Assembly (NCBI RefSeq): GCF_016735695.1
Contig: NZ_JAERQD010000019.1
Location: forward strand, 1-64,000
DNA length: 64,000 nucleotides
Origin: Microvirga zambiensis WSM3693
GTDB lineage: Bacteria > Pseudomonadota > Alphaproteobacteria > Rhizobiales > Beijerinckiaceae
Reading direction: 5' to 3'
The position numbers were made by a program, and so were the translations under genes. Each line of letters starts with the position of its first letter. The stretch's first letter is position 1. The notes under the pieces were generated by a model. That model made no database searches and was not told the origin of the DNA. It saw only the letters and a list, made by a program, of their open reading frames with translations. Shown here in pieces: positions 15,887 through 25,509 of the stretch.

Positions 15887-17875
15887 ATGTGGTCTCTGTC
15901 TCGGTTGAGGCAGCCGTCGGTGCGGCTGCGCGTCGCCACGTTGAGTGGTGTGATGGTGCTCGGCTTCGCCGTCATCGGCGCGGTGTTCCAGACGGGCCGA
16001 CACGAGGTCGATCAGGCGCTCTCGGTCCAGCAGACCTATTCGGCCCTCGCCGAGCAGGCGAACCAGTTCCGCGGCCGTGCCGATGCCCTGAAGGTCACGG
16101 CCGGCGAATGGACGGCAAGCCGCCTCGGCCATCACGGGCAGGCCTTCATCGACCGTCACAAGGCGCTCGCCGCCCAGCTCGACGAAATGAATTCCGCCTC
16201 CGGTGCCGGGCTGATCGAGACCGAGATCGCCTCCCTGAAGCAGCACGCCTCCGCTCTCATCGCCCAGGGCAATGCGCTCGGCAAGCTCTACACCGCCGTC
16301 GGCAGCAAGCCCGACGAGGGCGCCCAGGGCCGCCTGCTCAGGGCCGAGGCGAACTTGGAGAAGCTGGTGCGCCCCATGACCGGCAGCGGCGAGGCCATCG
16401 CCTGGCGCCTCTGGGCGTCCATGCTCGGCATGTTCAACCAGGAGGCCCGCGCCCGCATCCTGCTCGAGGAAAGCATTCTCGGCGCCTTCGAGGTCGAGCA
16501 GGGCCGGTTCACCCGGGCGCTGGCGCAAGTCTCCGCCGACCCGAAGGAGAAGGCCGCCATCGAATCCGCGAGCGTCACGTTCCAGGAGGCGTTCCATGCC
16601 TGGAGCGAGCTCGAGCATCAGGTTTCAGGCCAGGGCGAGAAGCTGATGGGGCAGTTCGACCTGCTCGTGCCGGCCCTCGACCAGCTCTTGGCCAAGGTCC
16701 GCGCCGAGGCGCACAAGACCGAGCAGCAGCTCACCGCCTCGCAGAACCGCACCTTCTCCCTGATCCTCTGGGCGATGGGCATCACCCTGCTGATCGGCCT
16801 CGTCCTGAATTTCATCGTCGGGCGTTCGATCTCCCTGCCGCTGACGCGCCTGCAGCAGGCCATGCGGCGGCTCGCCGATGGCGACGCGGCAAGCGAGATC
16901 CCCTCGACCAGGGCCACCGATGAGATCGGAGCCATGGCGCGCACGGTGCTGGTCTTCCGCGACAATGCCCGCGAACGCGAGCGGCTGACGCAGGAGCGCG
17001 AAGGGATGGCCGCTGTCGATGCGGAACGCGCCCATGCGATTTCCCATGCGATCGCCGCCTTCGATGCCTCCGTCGAACAGATTCTCACGGAAGTCCGCGA
17101 TGTCACAGGGGACCTCGCGAAGGCGTCCGGGCAGCTCGAGGGCTCGGCCCATCATGTGACCGAGCAGGCACAGATCGCAGGCCAGGCCTCGACCCGCACC
17201 GCCCAGAACATGTCGGCAGTGGCGAGCGCGGCCGAGGAACTCGATGCGTCGCTTGCGGAAGTAGCAGCTCAGACGAGCGCCTCGGCAAGGGCCTCGGAGC
17301 GCGCCGTCGCCGAGGCGCGGGGCGCTTCGGGGAGCATGTCGAGCCTCTCGGCTGCCACGTCCCAGATCGGCGAGGTGGCGGGTCTCATCCGCTCCATCGC
17401 GGCGCAGACCAACCTTCTCGCCCTCAACGCCACCATCGAGGCGGCGCGGGCCGGCGAAGCGGGCAAGGGCTTCGCGGTCGTGGCGAGCGAGGTCAAGGAC
17501 CTTGCCGGCCAGACCGCAAAGGCGACGGAGGAGATCGCCCGCCAGATCGAGGCGGTGCAGGCGGCCTCCCGCGAGACCCTCGTGGCGCTGGGCACCGTCC
17601 AGGCCTCGGTCGAGGATCTGGCGGGAGTGGTGGCCACCGTGGCCGGAACCGTCGGCCAGCAGACGGCAGCGGTGTCCGAGATCGCCCAATCGGTGGCGCA
17701 GGTCTCGACGGAGGCGCAGGCCGGTACTTCGGCGATCCAGACGACGCAGGGCGTTGCGGTTCAGTCCCTCGACGCAGCCCGCGCCGTGGCGGATTTGTCC
17801 GTCGCCCTCGAGCGGCAGGCCGAGCGCCTCGGTGCCGAGATCGGTCAGTTCCTGAACAACGTCAGGGCGGCGTGA
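15887..17875 (+). CDS. Methyl-accepting chemotaxis protein
   Basis: This 662-residue chemoreceptor has a transmembrane helix (about 17-36), a periplasmic helical sensor of about 250 residues, a second transmembrane helix (about 290-313), a HAMP domain (about 314-368), and a cytoplasmic signalling domain with the conserved hairpin tip [19 protein letters not shown]. The sensor resembles helical-bundle ligand domains, but the ligand cannot be inferred. No che genes are adjacent, so it is a stand-alone receptor gene. The start at ATG 15887 directly precedes the first helix; the gap to ptsN is 84 bp. Confidence 0.92.
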   Translation: MWSLSRLRQPSVRLRVATLSGVMVLGFAVIGAVFQTGRHEVDQALSVQQTYSALAEQANQFRGRADALKVTAGEWTASRLGHHGQAFIDRHKALAAQLDEMNSASGAGLIETEIASLKQHASALIAQGNALGKLYTAVGSKPDEGAQGRLLRAEANLEKLVRPMTGSGEAIAWRLWASMLGMFNQEARARILLEESILGAFEVEQGRFTRALAQVSADPKEKAAIESASVTFQEAFHAWSELEHQVSGQGEKLMGQFDLLVPALDQLLAKVRAEAHKTEQQLTASQNRTFSLILWAMGITLLIGLVLNFIVGRSISLPLTRLQQAMRRLADGDAASEIPSTRATDEIGAMARTVLVFRDNARERERLTQEREGMAAVDAERAHAISHAIAAFDASVEQILTEVRDVTGDLAKASGQLEGSAHHVTEQAQIAGQASTRTAQNMSAVASAAEELDASLAEVAAQTSASARASERAVAEARGASGSMSSLSAATSQIGEVAGLIRSIAAQTNLLALNATIEAARAGEAGKGFAVVASEVKDLAGQTAKATEEIARQIEAVQAASRETLVALGTVQASVEDLAGVVATVAGTVGQQTAAVSEIAQSVAQVSTEAQAGTSAIQTTQGVAVQSLDAARAVADLSVALERQAERLGAEIGQFLNNVRAA

Positions 17876-17915
17876 CACGCCGGGTGAGCGATTGCCTATC
17901 CGCAGATGGCGCCGG

Positions 17916-18002
17916 TTCACCTCTCCCCATGCAAGTCGGGTGTTCCCGACTTGCATGGGGAGAACAGATCTCGGGAACACCCGAGATCCGGGGAGAGGTG
18001 AA
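17916..18002. repeat. Nested triple hairpin, family R6
   Basis: The outer arms TTCACCTCTCC and GGAGAGGTGAA enclose two perfect hairpins side by side: ATGCAAGTCGGG / CCCGACTTGCAT and GATCTCGGG / CCCGAGATC. It lies in the convergent gap between the chemoreceptor and the SIMPL gene. A reduced form (CACTTCTCCCC..GGGGAGAGGTG) is at 40528-40554. Confidence 0.8.
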
Positions 18003-18094
18003 GCTGCGGCAGCCTCAGCGCTGAACTGGACCAGCGTGGCGCCGACACCACCACCTCCAACTCCTCCCCACAAGCGGGAGGAAAGCTCGCGTGC

Positions 18095-18817
18095 TCACGG
18101 CCTCTGAGCCATCTCCCAGACGAGCTGGACATTGGCGGTGTAGCGGATCGTCGCCGGCGGCACGATCGGCACCGACTCCGCGCCCTTGGCCATCGCCATG
18201 GACATGCGCATGTCGGCCTGCGGCTCGAAGGGCTGGGCGGAGCCGTCGCGGATCTCGATGAGCCTTCCCAAGCCGACGCCGGCCGCATTGGCATAGACCT
18301 CGGCCTGGCGGCGGGCATCGCGCACGGCCGCCTCGCGGGCCTTGTCGCCGCCCTCCTCCTGCCGGTCGAGCCCGAAGGTGACGGACTGGAAGGTCATGTC
18401 GCCGCTCGCCAGGATCTCGCCGGCAAGGCGCCCGACCCCGTCGAGGTCGCGGGTGGTGATCTGCAGCCGGTGATGGGCCGAGAATTTCGGCGTCTTCACC
18501 TCCTTGCCGTCCGGGCCGACCTGCTGGGGCGTCTGGAAGACCTGGAAATTGGCGGTGCGGATGTCCTCGCGCTTGACGCCGAGGCCCTGGATGCGGGCAA
18601 GGACCCGCTCGGTGGCCGTGTTGTTGGCGCTGCTCGCCTGGGCCACCGTCTCGGCTTGCGTCGCGACCGTCACGTTCACGCGGGCGAAATCGGGCTTCAG
18701 CTCGGCTTCGCCCGTTCCCATCACGCTGATCGTCGGCGCTCGCGGCGGGACGGGCTGGGCCAGAGCCGGTGAGGCGAGGGTCAGGGCCGCAAGAGCGGCG
18801 GCAACGGCAAGGCGCAT
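18095..18817 (-). CDS. SIMPL-domain periplasmic protein
   Basis: This 240-residue protein has a clear signal peptide (AVAAALAALTLASPALAQP). A SIMPL (DUF541, BP26-like) domain covers the rest, beginning ISVMGTGEAELKPDFARVNV. Family members such as E. coli YggE and Brucella BP26/Omp28 are periplasmic, assemble into channel-like oligomers and are linked to oxidative stress. It lies downstream of the polyamine-binding protein gene on the same strand, but a strong terminator separates them. Confidence 0.88.
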   Translation of the reverse strand: MRLAVAAALAALTLASPALAQPVPPRAPTISVMGTGEAELKPDFARVNVTVATQAETVAQASSANNTATERVLARIQGLGVKREDIRTANFQVFQTPQQVGPDGKEVKTPKFSAHHRLQITTRDLDGVGRLAGEILASGDMTFQSVTFGLDRQEEGGDKAREAAVRDARRQAEVYANAAGVGLGRLIEIRDGSAQPFEPQADMRMSMAMAKGAESVPIVPPATIRYTANVQLVWEMAQRP

Positions 18818-18840
18818 CGGGAAAAGTCCTTCATTAAAAG

Positions 18841-18868
18841 AAAAGCTCCGCCTCGTGGGCGGAGCTTT
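18841..18868 (-). terminator. Terminator after the polyamine-binding protein gene
   Basis: The stem AAAGCTCCGCC / GGCGGAGCTTT with a short loop is followed on the minus strand by a T-rich run. It lies 41 bp after the potF-like stop and upstream of the SIMPL gene start. Confidence 0.8.
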
Positions 18869-18908
18869 GAGGCATCGGGAAGATGCAGAAGCGAACCTGA
18901 GCGGCGGA

Positions 18909-19994
18909 TTAACGGCCGGTCTTCACCCTCGTCCAGAGCCGGGTGACGGTGCGCTGGGAGCGCTCGTCGTAAGCCGTGTTGGTGAACAGGCGCTTCATGG
19001 TGGCATCGTCCGGATAGATACCGGGATTGTCGAGGATGTCCTTGTTGATGTGCTGCTTCGCGGCGAGGTTGCCTGAGGCATAGGACACGTAGTTGGTGTT
19101 CATGCCGGCGATCTCGGGGCGCATCATGAAGTTGATGAACTCATGCGCTTCCTTGACGTTCTTGGCGTCCGCCGGGATGACGAAGCTGTCGAACCACATC
19201 AGCGCGCCCTCGCGCGGGATGACGTAACCGACCTCGACGCCGTTCTTGGCTTCCTCGGCCCGGTTCTTGGCCTGGATCATGTCGCCCGAATAGCCCACCG
19301 CCACGCAGATATCGCCGTTGGCGAGCGCGTTGATGTATTCGGAGGAATGGAACTTCTGGATGTTGCTGCGGATGCGGAACAGGGCGTCGCCCGCCTTGTT
19401 CAGATCCTCGAGGCGCTTCGAATCGGGGTTGAGACCAAGATAGGCCAGCACGCCGGGGAAGAGATCCTCCGGGCTGTCCAGCATGTAGATGCCGCAAGCC
19501 TTCAGCTTCGAGGCGATCTCCGGCTTCATCACCAGGTCCCAGGTGTTGAGCGGCACGTCGCCGAGGATGTCCTTGACCTTCTTCACGTTGAGGCCGATGC
19601 CGGTCGTGCCCCACATGTAGTTCACGGCATATTGGTTGCCCGGGTCGAAGACGGCCAGACGCTGCGTCACCTCAGGCCATTGATTGGCGAGGTTCGGCAG
19701 CTTCGCCTTGTCGAGCTTCTGGAACACCTTGGCGCCGATCAGGCGCTGCACGAAGGGGCCGGACGGCACCACGATGTCGTAGCCCGACTTGCCGGCCAGA
19801 AGCTTGGTCTCGACGATCTCGTTGTTGTCGTAGGTGTCGTAGACCACCTTGATGCCGGTCTGCTTCGTGAACTCGTCCAGCGCCTTCGGATCCACGTAAT
19901 CGGACCAGTTGTAGACGTTGACCACGCGCTCCTGGGCGGTGGCGGCGGTGACAAGGCTTAAGGTCAGAGCAACCGAAGCGAGAAGACGGATCAT
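18909..19994 (-). CDS. potF: Spermidine/putrescine ABC transporter substrate-binding protein (PotF/PotD-like)
   Basis: This periplasmic polyamine-binding protein is 361 residues from ATG 19994, with a signal peptide (LLASVALTLSLVTAATAQ). The mature start VVNVYNWSDYVDPKALDEF is the hallmark of PotD/PotF. An upstream extension to 20063 would place basic residues before the signal and is rejected. No permease or ATPase genes (potGHI) are adjacent, so partners must be encoded elsewhere. A terminator follows the gene, making it monocistronic. Confidence 0.9.
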   Translation of the reverse strand: MIRLLASVALTLSLVTAATAQERVVNVYNWSDYVDPKALDEFTKQTGIKVVYDTYDNNEIVETKLLAGKSGYDIVVPSGPFVQRLIGAKVFQKLDKAKLPNLANQWPEVTQRLAVFDPGNQYAVNYMWGTTGIGLNVKKVKDILGDVPLNTWDLVMKPEIASKLKACGIYMLDSPEDLFPGVLAYLGLNPDSKRLEDLNKAGDALFRIRSNIQKFHSSEYINALANGDICVAVGYSGDMIQAKNRAEEAKNGVEVGYVIPREGALMWFDSFVIPADAKNVKEAHEFINFMMRPEIAGMNTNYVSYASGNLAAKQHINKDILDNPGIYPDDATMKRLFTNTAYDERSQRTVTRLWTRVKTGR

Positions 19995-20093
19995 TTTGGG
20001 GCTTGAGCTCCTGCGGATAGAGTGACAACGGGGCAGGCTAGGAAATTCCGGCACAAGAAACAATGTCCAAATTGCTGGTCTTGTTGACGGATT

Positions 20094-21248
20094 TCAGGCC
20101 GCCCGCTTGATCGCCTTGGCCAGCCGCTCCAGCCCGGCATCAAGCGTGGAATCCTTCTTGGCGAAGCAGAAGCGCACCACGTTCTTCACCGCGCCCTCCG
20201 CGTAGAAAGCCGAAACCGGGATCGCCGCGACGCCATGCTCCATGACCAGGCGGCGGCAGAAGGCGACGTCGTCGGTCTCGCCCAACGGCGCGATGTCGAT
20301 ATTGACGAAATAGGTGCCCTGGCTCGGGATCACGTCGAAGCCCAGCGTGTTCAGCCCCGCCGTGAACCGGTCGCGGCTGCGGGCGAAGCTTTTGCGCATG
20401 TCCTCGAAATAGGCATCGTCCTTGGCCAAGCCGTAGGCTACTGCGGCCTGAAGGTTCGGCGCCGTGGTGAAGGCCAGAAACTGATGCGACTTCGCCAGCA
20501 CCTTCATGATGGGAGGTGCCGCGCAGACGAAGCCGACCTTCCAGCCGGTGAGGCTGAAGATCTTGCCCGCCGAGCCGATCTTCACCGAGCGATCACGCAT
20601 GCCTTCCAGCGCCAGGATCGTGCGGTGGCGCCGGCCGTCGAAGACCACATGCTCCCAGACCTCGTCGGAGATCGCGATGGCGTCGAAGCGGCGGCAGAAA
20701 TCGGCGAGGAGATTCAAGTCCTCGTCCGAGAATGTCGTCGCCGTCGGGTTGAGCGGATTGTTGAACACGACCGCCTTGGTCTTCGGCGAGAAGGCCTTGG
20801 CGAGCGCCTCTTCCGTGAGCCGGAAATGGGGCGGCTGCAGGGTGACGAATTTCGGCACGCCACCGGCGAGCCGCACGAGGGGCAGATAGGCGTCGTACAT
20901 GGGCTCGAACAGCACGACCTCGTCGCCGGGCTCGACGATGCCGAGGATCGCGCCGGCGAGCGCCTCCGTCGCGCCCGAGGTCACCATCACTTCCGTGTTC
21001 GCATCGAGATCGACGCCCTGCCAGTGCCTGTAATGCGTCGCGATCGCCGTGCGCAGCTCCGGAATGCCCATCATCGAGGGATACTGGTTGTAGCCGTTGA
21101 GCACCGCATCCGCCGCCGCCCGCCGCACGTCCTCCGGGCCGGGATCGTCCGGAAAGCCCTGGCCGAGATTGATCGCGCCGGTTTCCCGGGCGAGGCTCGA
21201 CATCACTTCGAAGATCGTGGTGGGCAGGTTGGCAAACAGAGGGTTCAT
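20094..21248 (-). CDS. Class I/II PLP aminotransferase (kynurenine/methionine aminotransferase-like)
   Basis: This fold-type I aminotransferase is 384 residues from ATG 21248. The N terminus INLGQGFPDDPGPEDV, the PLP-binding region with NPLNPTAT and DEVWEHVVF, and the Schiff-base lysine in GSAGKIFSLTGWKVGF match the glutamine transaminase K/kynurenine/YbdL group. The preferred substrate cannot be told. A 96-residue in-frame extension to 21536 runs through repeat sequence and is rejected. The 99-bp gap to potF could place both in one transcript. Confidence 0.88.
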   Translation of the reverse strand: MNPLFANLPTTIFEVMSSLARETGAINLGQGFPDDPGPEDVRRAAADAVLNGYNQYPSMMGIPELRTAIATHYRHWQGVDLDANTEVMVTSGATEALAGAILGIVEPGDEVVLFEPMYDAYLPLVRLAGGVPKFVTLQPPHFRLTEEALAKAFSPKTKAVVFNNPLNPTATTFSDEDLNLLADFCRRFDAIAISDEVWEHVVFDGRRHRTILALEGMRDRSVKIGSAGKIFSLTGWKVGFVCAAPPIMKVLAKSHQFLAFTTAPNLQAAVAYGLAKDDAYFEDMRKSFARSRDRFTAGLNTLGFDVIPSQGTYFVNIDIAPLGETDDVAFCRRLVMEHGVAAIPVSAFYAEGAVKNVVRFCFAKKDSTLDAGLERLAKAIKRAA

Positions 21249-21655
21249 GCCGCTCTCTCGATGTTGTTTCTTAAGGGCCGGCACGCTTCGTATCATGGAG
21301 CGCGGGAAGATCGAACCGGCATTGTGCAGCAGCCAGTACCTGTGGGCCCGCAAGCTTTGAGCTTGCGAGCCGTCAAGGTCGAGGGAGGCGCGGCGGGCAG
21401 CTCGGCGCACATTTGTTCGCCACCCTCCCCCGCTGAGGGGGGAGGGTTCGCACTGTGCGCGACGCGTCATGGCCGTCCCCGGACTTGGTCCGGGGATCAG
21501 CCCGGCCATCCCGATGCGAAAGGCGTTGCGCTCCACCGATCGGGATCACCGGCACGAGGCCGGTTATGACGTAGCTGGGGTCATACCCGGCCTTACGGCC
21601 GCTTTGCCGTCCTTGCGTTTCGTGCTCTATCGGCGGAAGCAACGAAAATGCCCGC
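21249..21655. other. Divergent gap of 407 bp filled with palindromes
   Basis: I see no gene or remnant of a binding-protein gene. It holds a GCAAGCTTTGAGCTTGC hairpin (about 21350), a GC-rich hairpin CCCTCCCCC..GGGGGGAGGG (about 21423-21446) and an R1-family repeat at 21465-21571. Confidence 0.7.
21465..21571. repeat. R1-family repeat, diverged copy
   Basis: It starts CGTCATGGCC and ends GGTTATGACG. Inside are CCCCGGACTTGGTCCGGGG and the stem CCGATCGGGATCACCGG. It resembles the element at 4-94 but with an altered centre. Confidence 0.6.
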
Positions 21656-22660
21656 ATGTCCCTCGCCCGGTCGCCCCTCATCCCCGGCCTCATTGCCCTG
21701 ATCGGCGCCTTGAGCCTCGCGTCGCTCGTCGTCGGCCCAGCGCCGATCACGGTTCCCATGGCCCTGAAGGCGCTCGTGTCGGACCAGGGAGCGGCGAGCA
21801 TCGTGGTGCGGGAGATCCGCCTGCCGCGCACGCTCCTCGCCCTCATGATCGGCTGGGTCTTCGGACTGTCGGGCGCAGGCCTGCAGGGCCTGCTGCGCAA
21901 CCCGCTCGCCGACACCGCCGTGTTCGGCGCGCCGCAGGCGGCGGCCTTCGGAGCCGTGCTCGTGATCTATTCCGGGCTCATCGGCACCCTGTCCTGGGCC
22001 CTGCCTTTTGCTGCCATCGCCGGCGCGCTTCTCTCCGTCACCCTCGTGGTGGCGGTCGCGGGGCGCAGCGCCACTATCGTCGTGCTCGTGCTGGCGGGAC
22101 TTGCCGTCGGCAGCCTGGCGGGAGCGGGCACGTCGCTCGCCATCAGCCTGTCGCCCAATCCCTTCGCGGTCACGGAGATCGTGTTCTGGCTCCTCGGCTC
22201 CTTCGAGGACCGCTCCATGATCCACGTGTTCCTGGCGGTGCCCTTCATCCTCCTCGCCACGATCCTGCTCCTCGCGGCCGCGCCGGGCCTGCGGGCTCTC
22301 GCACTCGGCGAGGACACGGCGCGAAGCCTCGGGATCCACGTGCCGCGCCTTAAGGTCCTCATCGTCGCAGGCGCCGCCATCGGCACCGGCGCCTCGGTGG
22401 CGGTCGCCGGGTCGATCGGCTTCGTCGGTCTCGTGGCGCCCCATCTCGTGCGTTCCTTCGTGGGCTACGACCCGGCCCGCACCCTCGTGCCGGCGGGTCT
22501 TGCCGGGGCGGCGCTTCTGATTGGCGCCGACATAGCCGTGCGGCTCATCCCGTCGCAAGGAGAGGTGAAGGTCGGCGTGCTGACCGCCCTGCTCGGCGTC
22601 CCGTTCTTCCTGTGGGTGATCGCCCGCCGCAAGGCGGAGCTGGTGGAGACGCCCGCATGA
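21656..22660 (+). CDS. FecCD-family iron/cobalamin ABC permease
   Basis: This 334-residue polytopic permease has FecCD landmarks: IRLPRTLLALMIGWVFGLSGAGLQG, then LLRNPLADTAVFG near the N terminus, and GSIGFVGLVAPHLVR near the C terminus. It would import a ferric siderophore, heme or cobalamin with the ATPase encoded by the next gene (start/stop overlap ATGA). It is clearly distinct from HmuU at the left end, so the genome has a second system. No periplasmic binding protein gene accompanies it here. Confidence 0.9.
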   Translation: MSLARSPLIPGLIALIGALSLASLVVGPAPITVPMALKALVSDQGAASIVVREIRLPRTLLALMIGWVFGLSGAGLQGLLRNPLADTAVFGAPQAAAFGAVLVIYSGLIGTLSWALPFAAIAGALLSVTLVVAVAGRSATIVVLVLAGLAVGSLAGAGTSLAISLSPNPFAVTEIVFWLLGSFEDRSMIHVFLAVPFILLATILLLAAAPGLRALALGEDTARSLGIHVPRLKVLIVAGAAIGTGASVAVAGSIGFVGLVAPHLVRSFVGYDPARTLVPAGLAGAALLIGADIAVRLIPSQGEVKVGVLTALLGVPFFLWVIARRKAELVETPA

Positions 22661-23451
22661 AGCCGCACCGCATGCTCCTGGAAGCCCGTGCCCTGTCGGT
22701 GAGTTTCGGCGAGAACCGCGCCCTCGCCGGGCTCGATCTCGCGCTCGAGCCCGGCCGCTTCACGGTGCTGATCGGCCCGAACGGCGCCGGCAAGACGACC
22801 CTGCTGCGGTCGCTAGCCGGGCTGATCGCGCCGGGTGCCGGCGCCGTGACCCTCGACGGCATGCCCCTTGCGCGCATGCGCCTCTCCGAGCGGGCGCGGG
22901 CCATCGCCTATCTGCCGCAGGGCGGCAGCATCGCCTGGCCGCTGCCGGTCGCGACGGTGGTGGCCCTCGGCCGCCTGCCGCATGGAGAGAGGCCGGATGC
23001 TCTCTCCCTCGCCGGGCGGGATGCGGTCGCGGACGCCCTTCGCTCGGTCGGGCTGCAGGATTTCGCGCAGCGGCCCGCCACGGCGCTCTCCGGCGGCGAG
23101 CGCGCGCGGGTGCTGCTGGCCCGCGCTCTCGCGACGCAGGCGCCCGTGCTCCTCGTCGACGAACCCGTCGCCGCCCTCGATCCACGCCATCAGCTCGTGG
23201 TGCTCAACCTCCTGAAGGCCCAGGCCCGGGCCGGCGCGACGGTCGTCGCCATCATGCACGATCTGACGCTCGCTGCCCGCTTCGCCGACGATATCGTCCT
23301 GCTCAGACAGGGAAAAATCGACGCCTATGGTTCGCCCGGGAGCGTCATGACCGCGCCGCGTCTCGCCGCAATTTTCGGCATCGTGACGCGGATCCTGCAG
23401 GAGGCGGAGGGCATCGTGATCGTCGCGGAAAGCGCTCTGCCCGAGGCCTGA
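22657..23451 (+). CDS. FecE-type ABC ATP-binding protein
   Basis: This 264-residue ATPase starts at ATG 22657, overlapping the permease stop by 4 bp. Motifs are Walker A GPNGAGKTT, Q-loop YLPQGG, signature LSGGERARVLLARALA, Walker B VLLVDEPVAALDP and H-loop IMHDLTLAARF. It belongs to the iron-siderophore/B12 importer group and pairs with the upstream FecCD permease. It ends 93 bp before the polysaccharide gene on the same strand. The substrate is unresolved because the binding protein is missing. Confidence 0.9.
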   Translation: MKPHRMLLEARALSVSFGENRALAGLDLALEPGRFTVLIGPNGAGKTTLLRSLAGLIAPGAGAVTLDGMPLARMRLSERARAIAYLPQGGSIAWPLPVATVVALGRLPHGERPDALSLAGRDAVADALRSVGLQDFAQRPATALSGGERARVLLARALATQAPVLLVDEPVAALDPRHQLVVLNLLKAQARAGATVVAIMHDLTLAARFADDIVLLRQGKIDAYGSPGSVMTAPRLAAIFGIVTRILQEAEGIVIVAESALPEA

Positions 23452-23544
23452 CAGGATTGCAGCGTGGGCATCGAATAAGTCATAGCGTTACATTGACAAA
23501 GAAGAGAGCCCGACCGATACCCGCTGACAGGGCATGGCAAAGTT

Positions 23545-25509
23545 ATGAATCGGCAGGGTCTCAAGAAAGCGCTCATCGTAGTGCACGATCTCGTGATGAC
23601 GGGCGTGGCCGTCGTCGCGACCTTCTACGTGCGCTTCGAAGGCTCGTTTCTCCTGGACCGACTGGTTCACCTGCCGCTGTTCCTGCCGCCCTTCATCGCC
23701 TTTGCCGGCGTCGTCTACTGGTGGTCTCAGCTTTACAAATCCAAGTGGCGCTTTGCGTCGCTGCCGGATCTGTTCAACATCTTCCGCGCCGCGACCATCC
23801 TGGCGGTCACCCTGCTGGTGGTGGACTACATTCTCGTCTCGCCGCAGCTTCGCGGCACATTCTTTTTCGGCAAGATCACCATCGCCCTCTACTGGCTGAT
23901 CCAGATGTTCCTGCTGGGCGGTCCGCGGCTTGCCTTCCGCTACATGAAATATGCGCGCTCGCGCCACACCCTGCAGCGCGATGCCAGCACGCCGACCCTG
24001 CTGCTCGGGCGCGGCAGCGATATCGAGGTGATCCTGCGCGCCATCGAGGCCGGTACGGTCAAGAAGACCCAGCCCAAGGGCATCCTGTCCTGGCGCACCG
24101 ACGATCTCGGGCAGTCCATGCGCGGCGTTCCCGTGCTCGGCACCTTCACCGATCTCGATCAGGTCATCCAGGATTTCCACGAGCGCGGCACGCCGATCCG
24201 CCGCCTGCTGGCGACGCCGAGCGCACTGGCGCCGGAGGCGAATCCCGACATGCTACTCGCCCGGGCCCGGCGCCTGGGTCTCCCGCTGGTGCGGGTCACG
24301 AGCCTCGGCGAGGGCATGCGCGATGCCGAGCTCGCACCGCTGGAGATCGAGGACCTGCTGCTGCGCCCGACCGTGCAGATCGACCGCAAGCGGCTCGAGA
24401 CTTTCATCCGCGGCAAGCGCGTGCTGGTCACGGGCGGCGGCGGCTCCATCGGTTCGGAGATCTGCACCCGGGTCGTCGCCTTCGGCGCCAGCGATCTCAT
24501 GATCCTGGAAAGCTCCGAGCCGTCCCTGCACCACATTCTCGAGAACCCGACCCTGCTGTCGAGCGACACCAATGTGGACGGCGTCATCGCCGACGTGCGC
24601 GACCGGGAGCGGGTGCTCGAGGTGATGAGCGCGTTCGGGCCCGAGGTGGTCTTCCATGCGGCCGCCCTCAAGCACGTGCCATATCTCGAGAAGCACTGGA
24701 CCGAGGGCATCAAGACCAACGTCTTCGGCTCGGTCAACGTGGCCGACGCGGCGGTGGAAGCCGGTGCCGACACCATCGTCATGATCTCGACCGACAAGGC
24801 GATCGACCCGGTCTCGATGTTGGGGGCCACCAAGCGCTTCGCCGAGATGTATGGGCAGGCTTTGGACGCGGAATTCGCGGGGCGCAACGGCGCCACGCGC
24901 ATCATCGCCGTGCGCTTCGGCAACGTTTTGGGTTCGGTCGGCTCCGTGGTGCCGAAATTCAAGGCGCAGATCGCCCGCGGCGGGCCGATCACCGTCACGC
25001 ATCCCGACATGGTGCGCTACTTCATGACCACCCGCGAGGCGGCGGATCTTGTGCTCACCTCGGCCTCCCATGCGGAGGAGATCCGCGCCGTGACCGAGCG
25101 GACCAACGGCGAGGAGCGCGCGTCGGTCTATGTGCTGAAGATGGGCCAGCCCGTGCGCATCTACGAATTGGCCGAGCGCATGATCCGGCTCGCCGGCTAC
25201 GAGCCCGGCGAGGACATCGAGATCGCCGTGACCGGCACGCGCCCGGGCGAGCGCCTGCACGAGATCCTCTTCGCCCGCGAGGAACCGCGCACGGAGATCG
25301 GCATCGACGGCGTCATGGCCGCCAAGCCCATCTTCGCCGATCGCGACCGAGTCGACGGATGGCTCCAGATCCTCACCCGCGCCATCCGCGAGGGCGACCG
25401 GGCCCTGGCCGAGCGGGTGTTCGAAGAGGCGATTCCGGAATTCAAGCGCCGGAAGCCGGCGCCCCAGCCTGTCGAGACAGTTCCGCAAGCGCGTCTCGCG
25501 TCGAACTGA
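23545..25509 (+). CDS. Membrane-bound nucleotide-sugar 4,6-dehydratase (FlaA1/CapD/WbpM family)
   Basis: This 654-residue protein has four N-terminal membrane helices (about residues 8-130), a CoA-binding-like Rossmann region (about 145-280) and a C-terminal SDR domain. The SDR domain has the NAD motif VTGGGGSIGSEI near 295 and the active-site stretch STDKAIDPVSMLGATKR. The family converts UDP-GlcNAc to a 4-keto-6-deoxy sugar (the UDP-QuiNAc/FucNAc route) for O-antigen or capsule. It converges on the epimerase gene and overlaps it by 68 bp. The next three minus-strand genes supply the matching reductase and transferase functions. Confidence 0.9.
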   Translation: MNRQGLKKALIVVHDLVMTGVAVVATFYVRFEGSFLLDRLVHLPLFLPPFIAFAGVVYWWSQLYKSKWRFASLPDLFNIFRAATILAVTLLVVDYILVSPQLRGTFFFGKITIALYWLIQMFLLGGPRLAFRYMKYARSRHTLQRDASTPTLLLGRGSDIEVILRAIEAGTVKKTQPKGILSWRTDDLGQSMRGVPVLGTFTDLDQVIQDFHERGTPIRRLLATPSALAPEANPDMLLARARRLGLPLVRVTSLGEGMRDAELAPLEIEDLLLRPTVQIDRKRLETFIRGKRVLVTGGGGSIGSEICTRVVAFGASDLMILESSEPSLHHILENPTLLSSDTNVDGVIADVRDRERVLEVMSAFGPEVVFHAAALKHVPYLEKHWTEGIKTNVFGSVNVADAAVEAGADTIVMISTDKAIDPVSMLGATKRFAEMYGQALDAEFAGRNGATRIIAVRFGNVLGSVGSVVPKFKAQIARGGPITVTHPDMVRYFMTTREAADLVLTSASHAEEIRAVTERTNGEERASVYVLKMGQPVRIYELAERMIRLAGYEPGEDIEIAVTGTRPGERLHEILFAREEPRTEIGIDGVMAAKPIFADRDRVDGWLQILTRAIREGDRALAERVFEEAIPEFKRRKPAPQPVETVPQARLASN

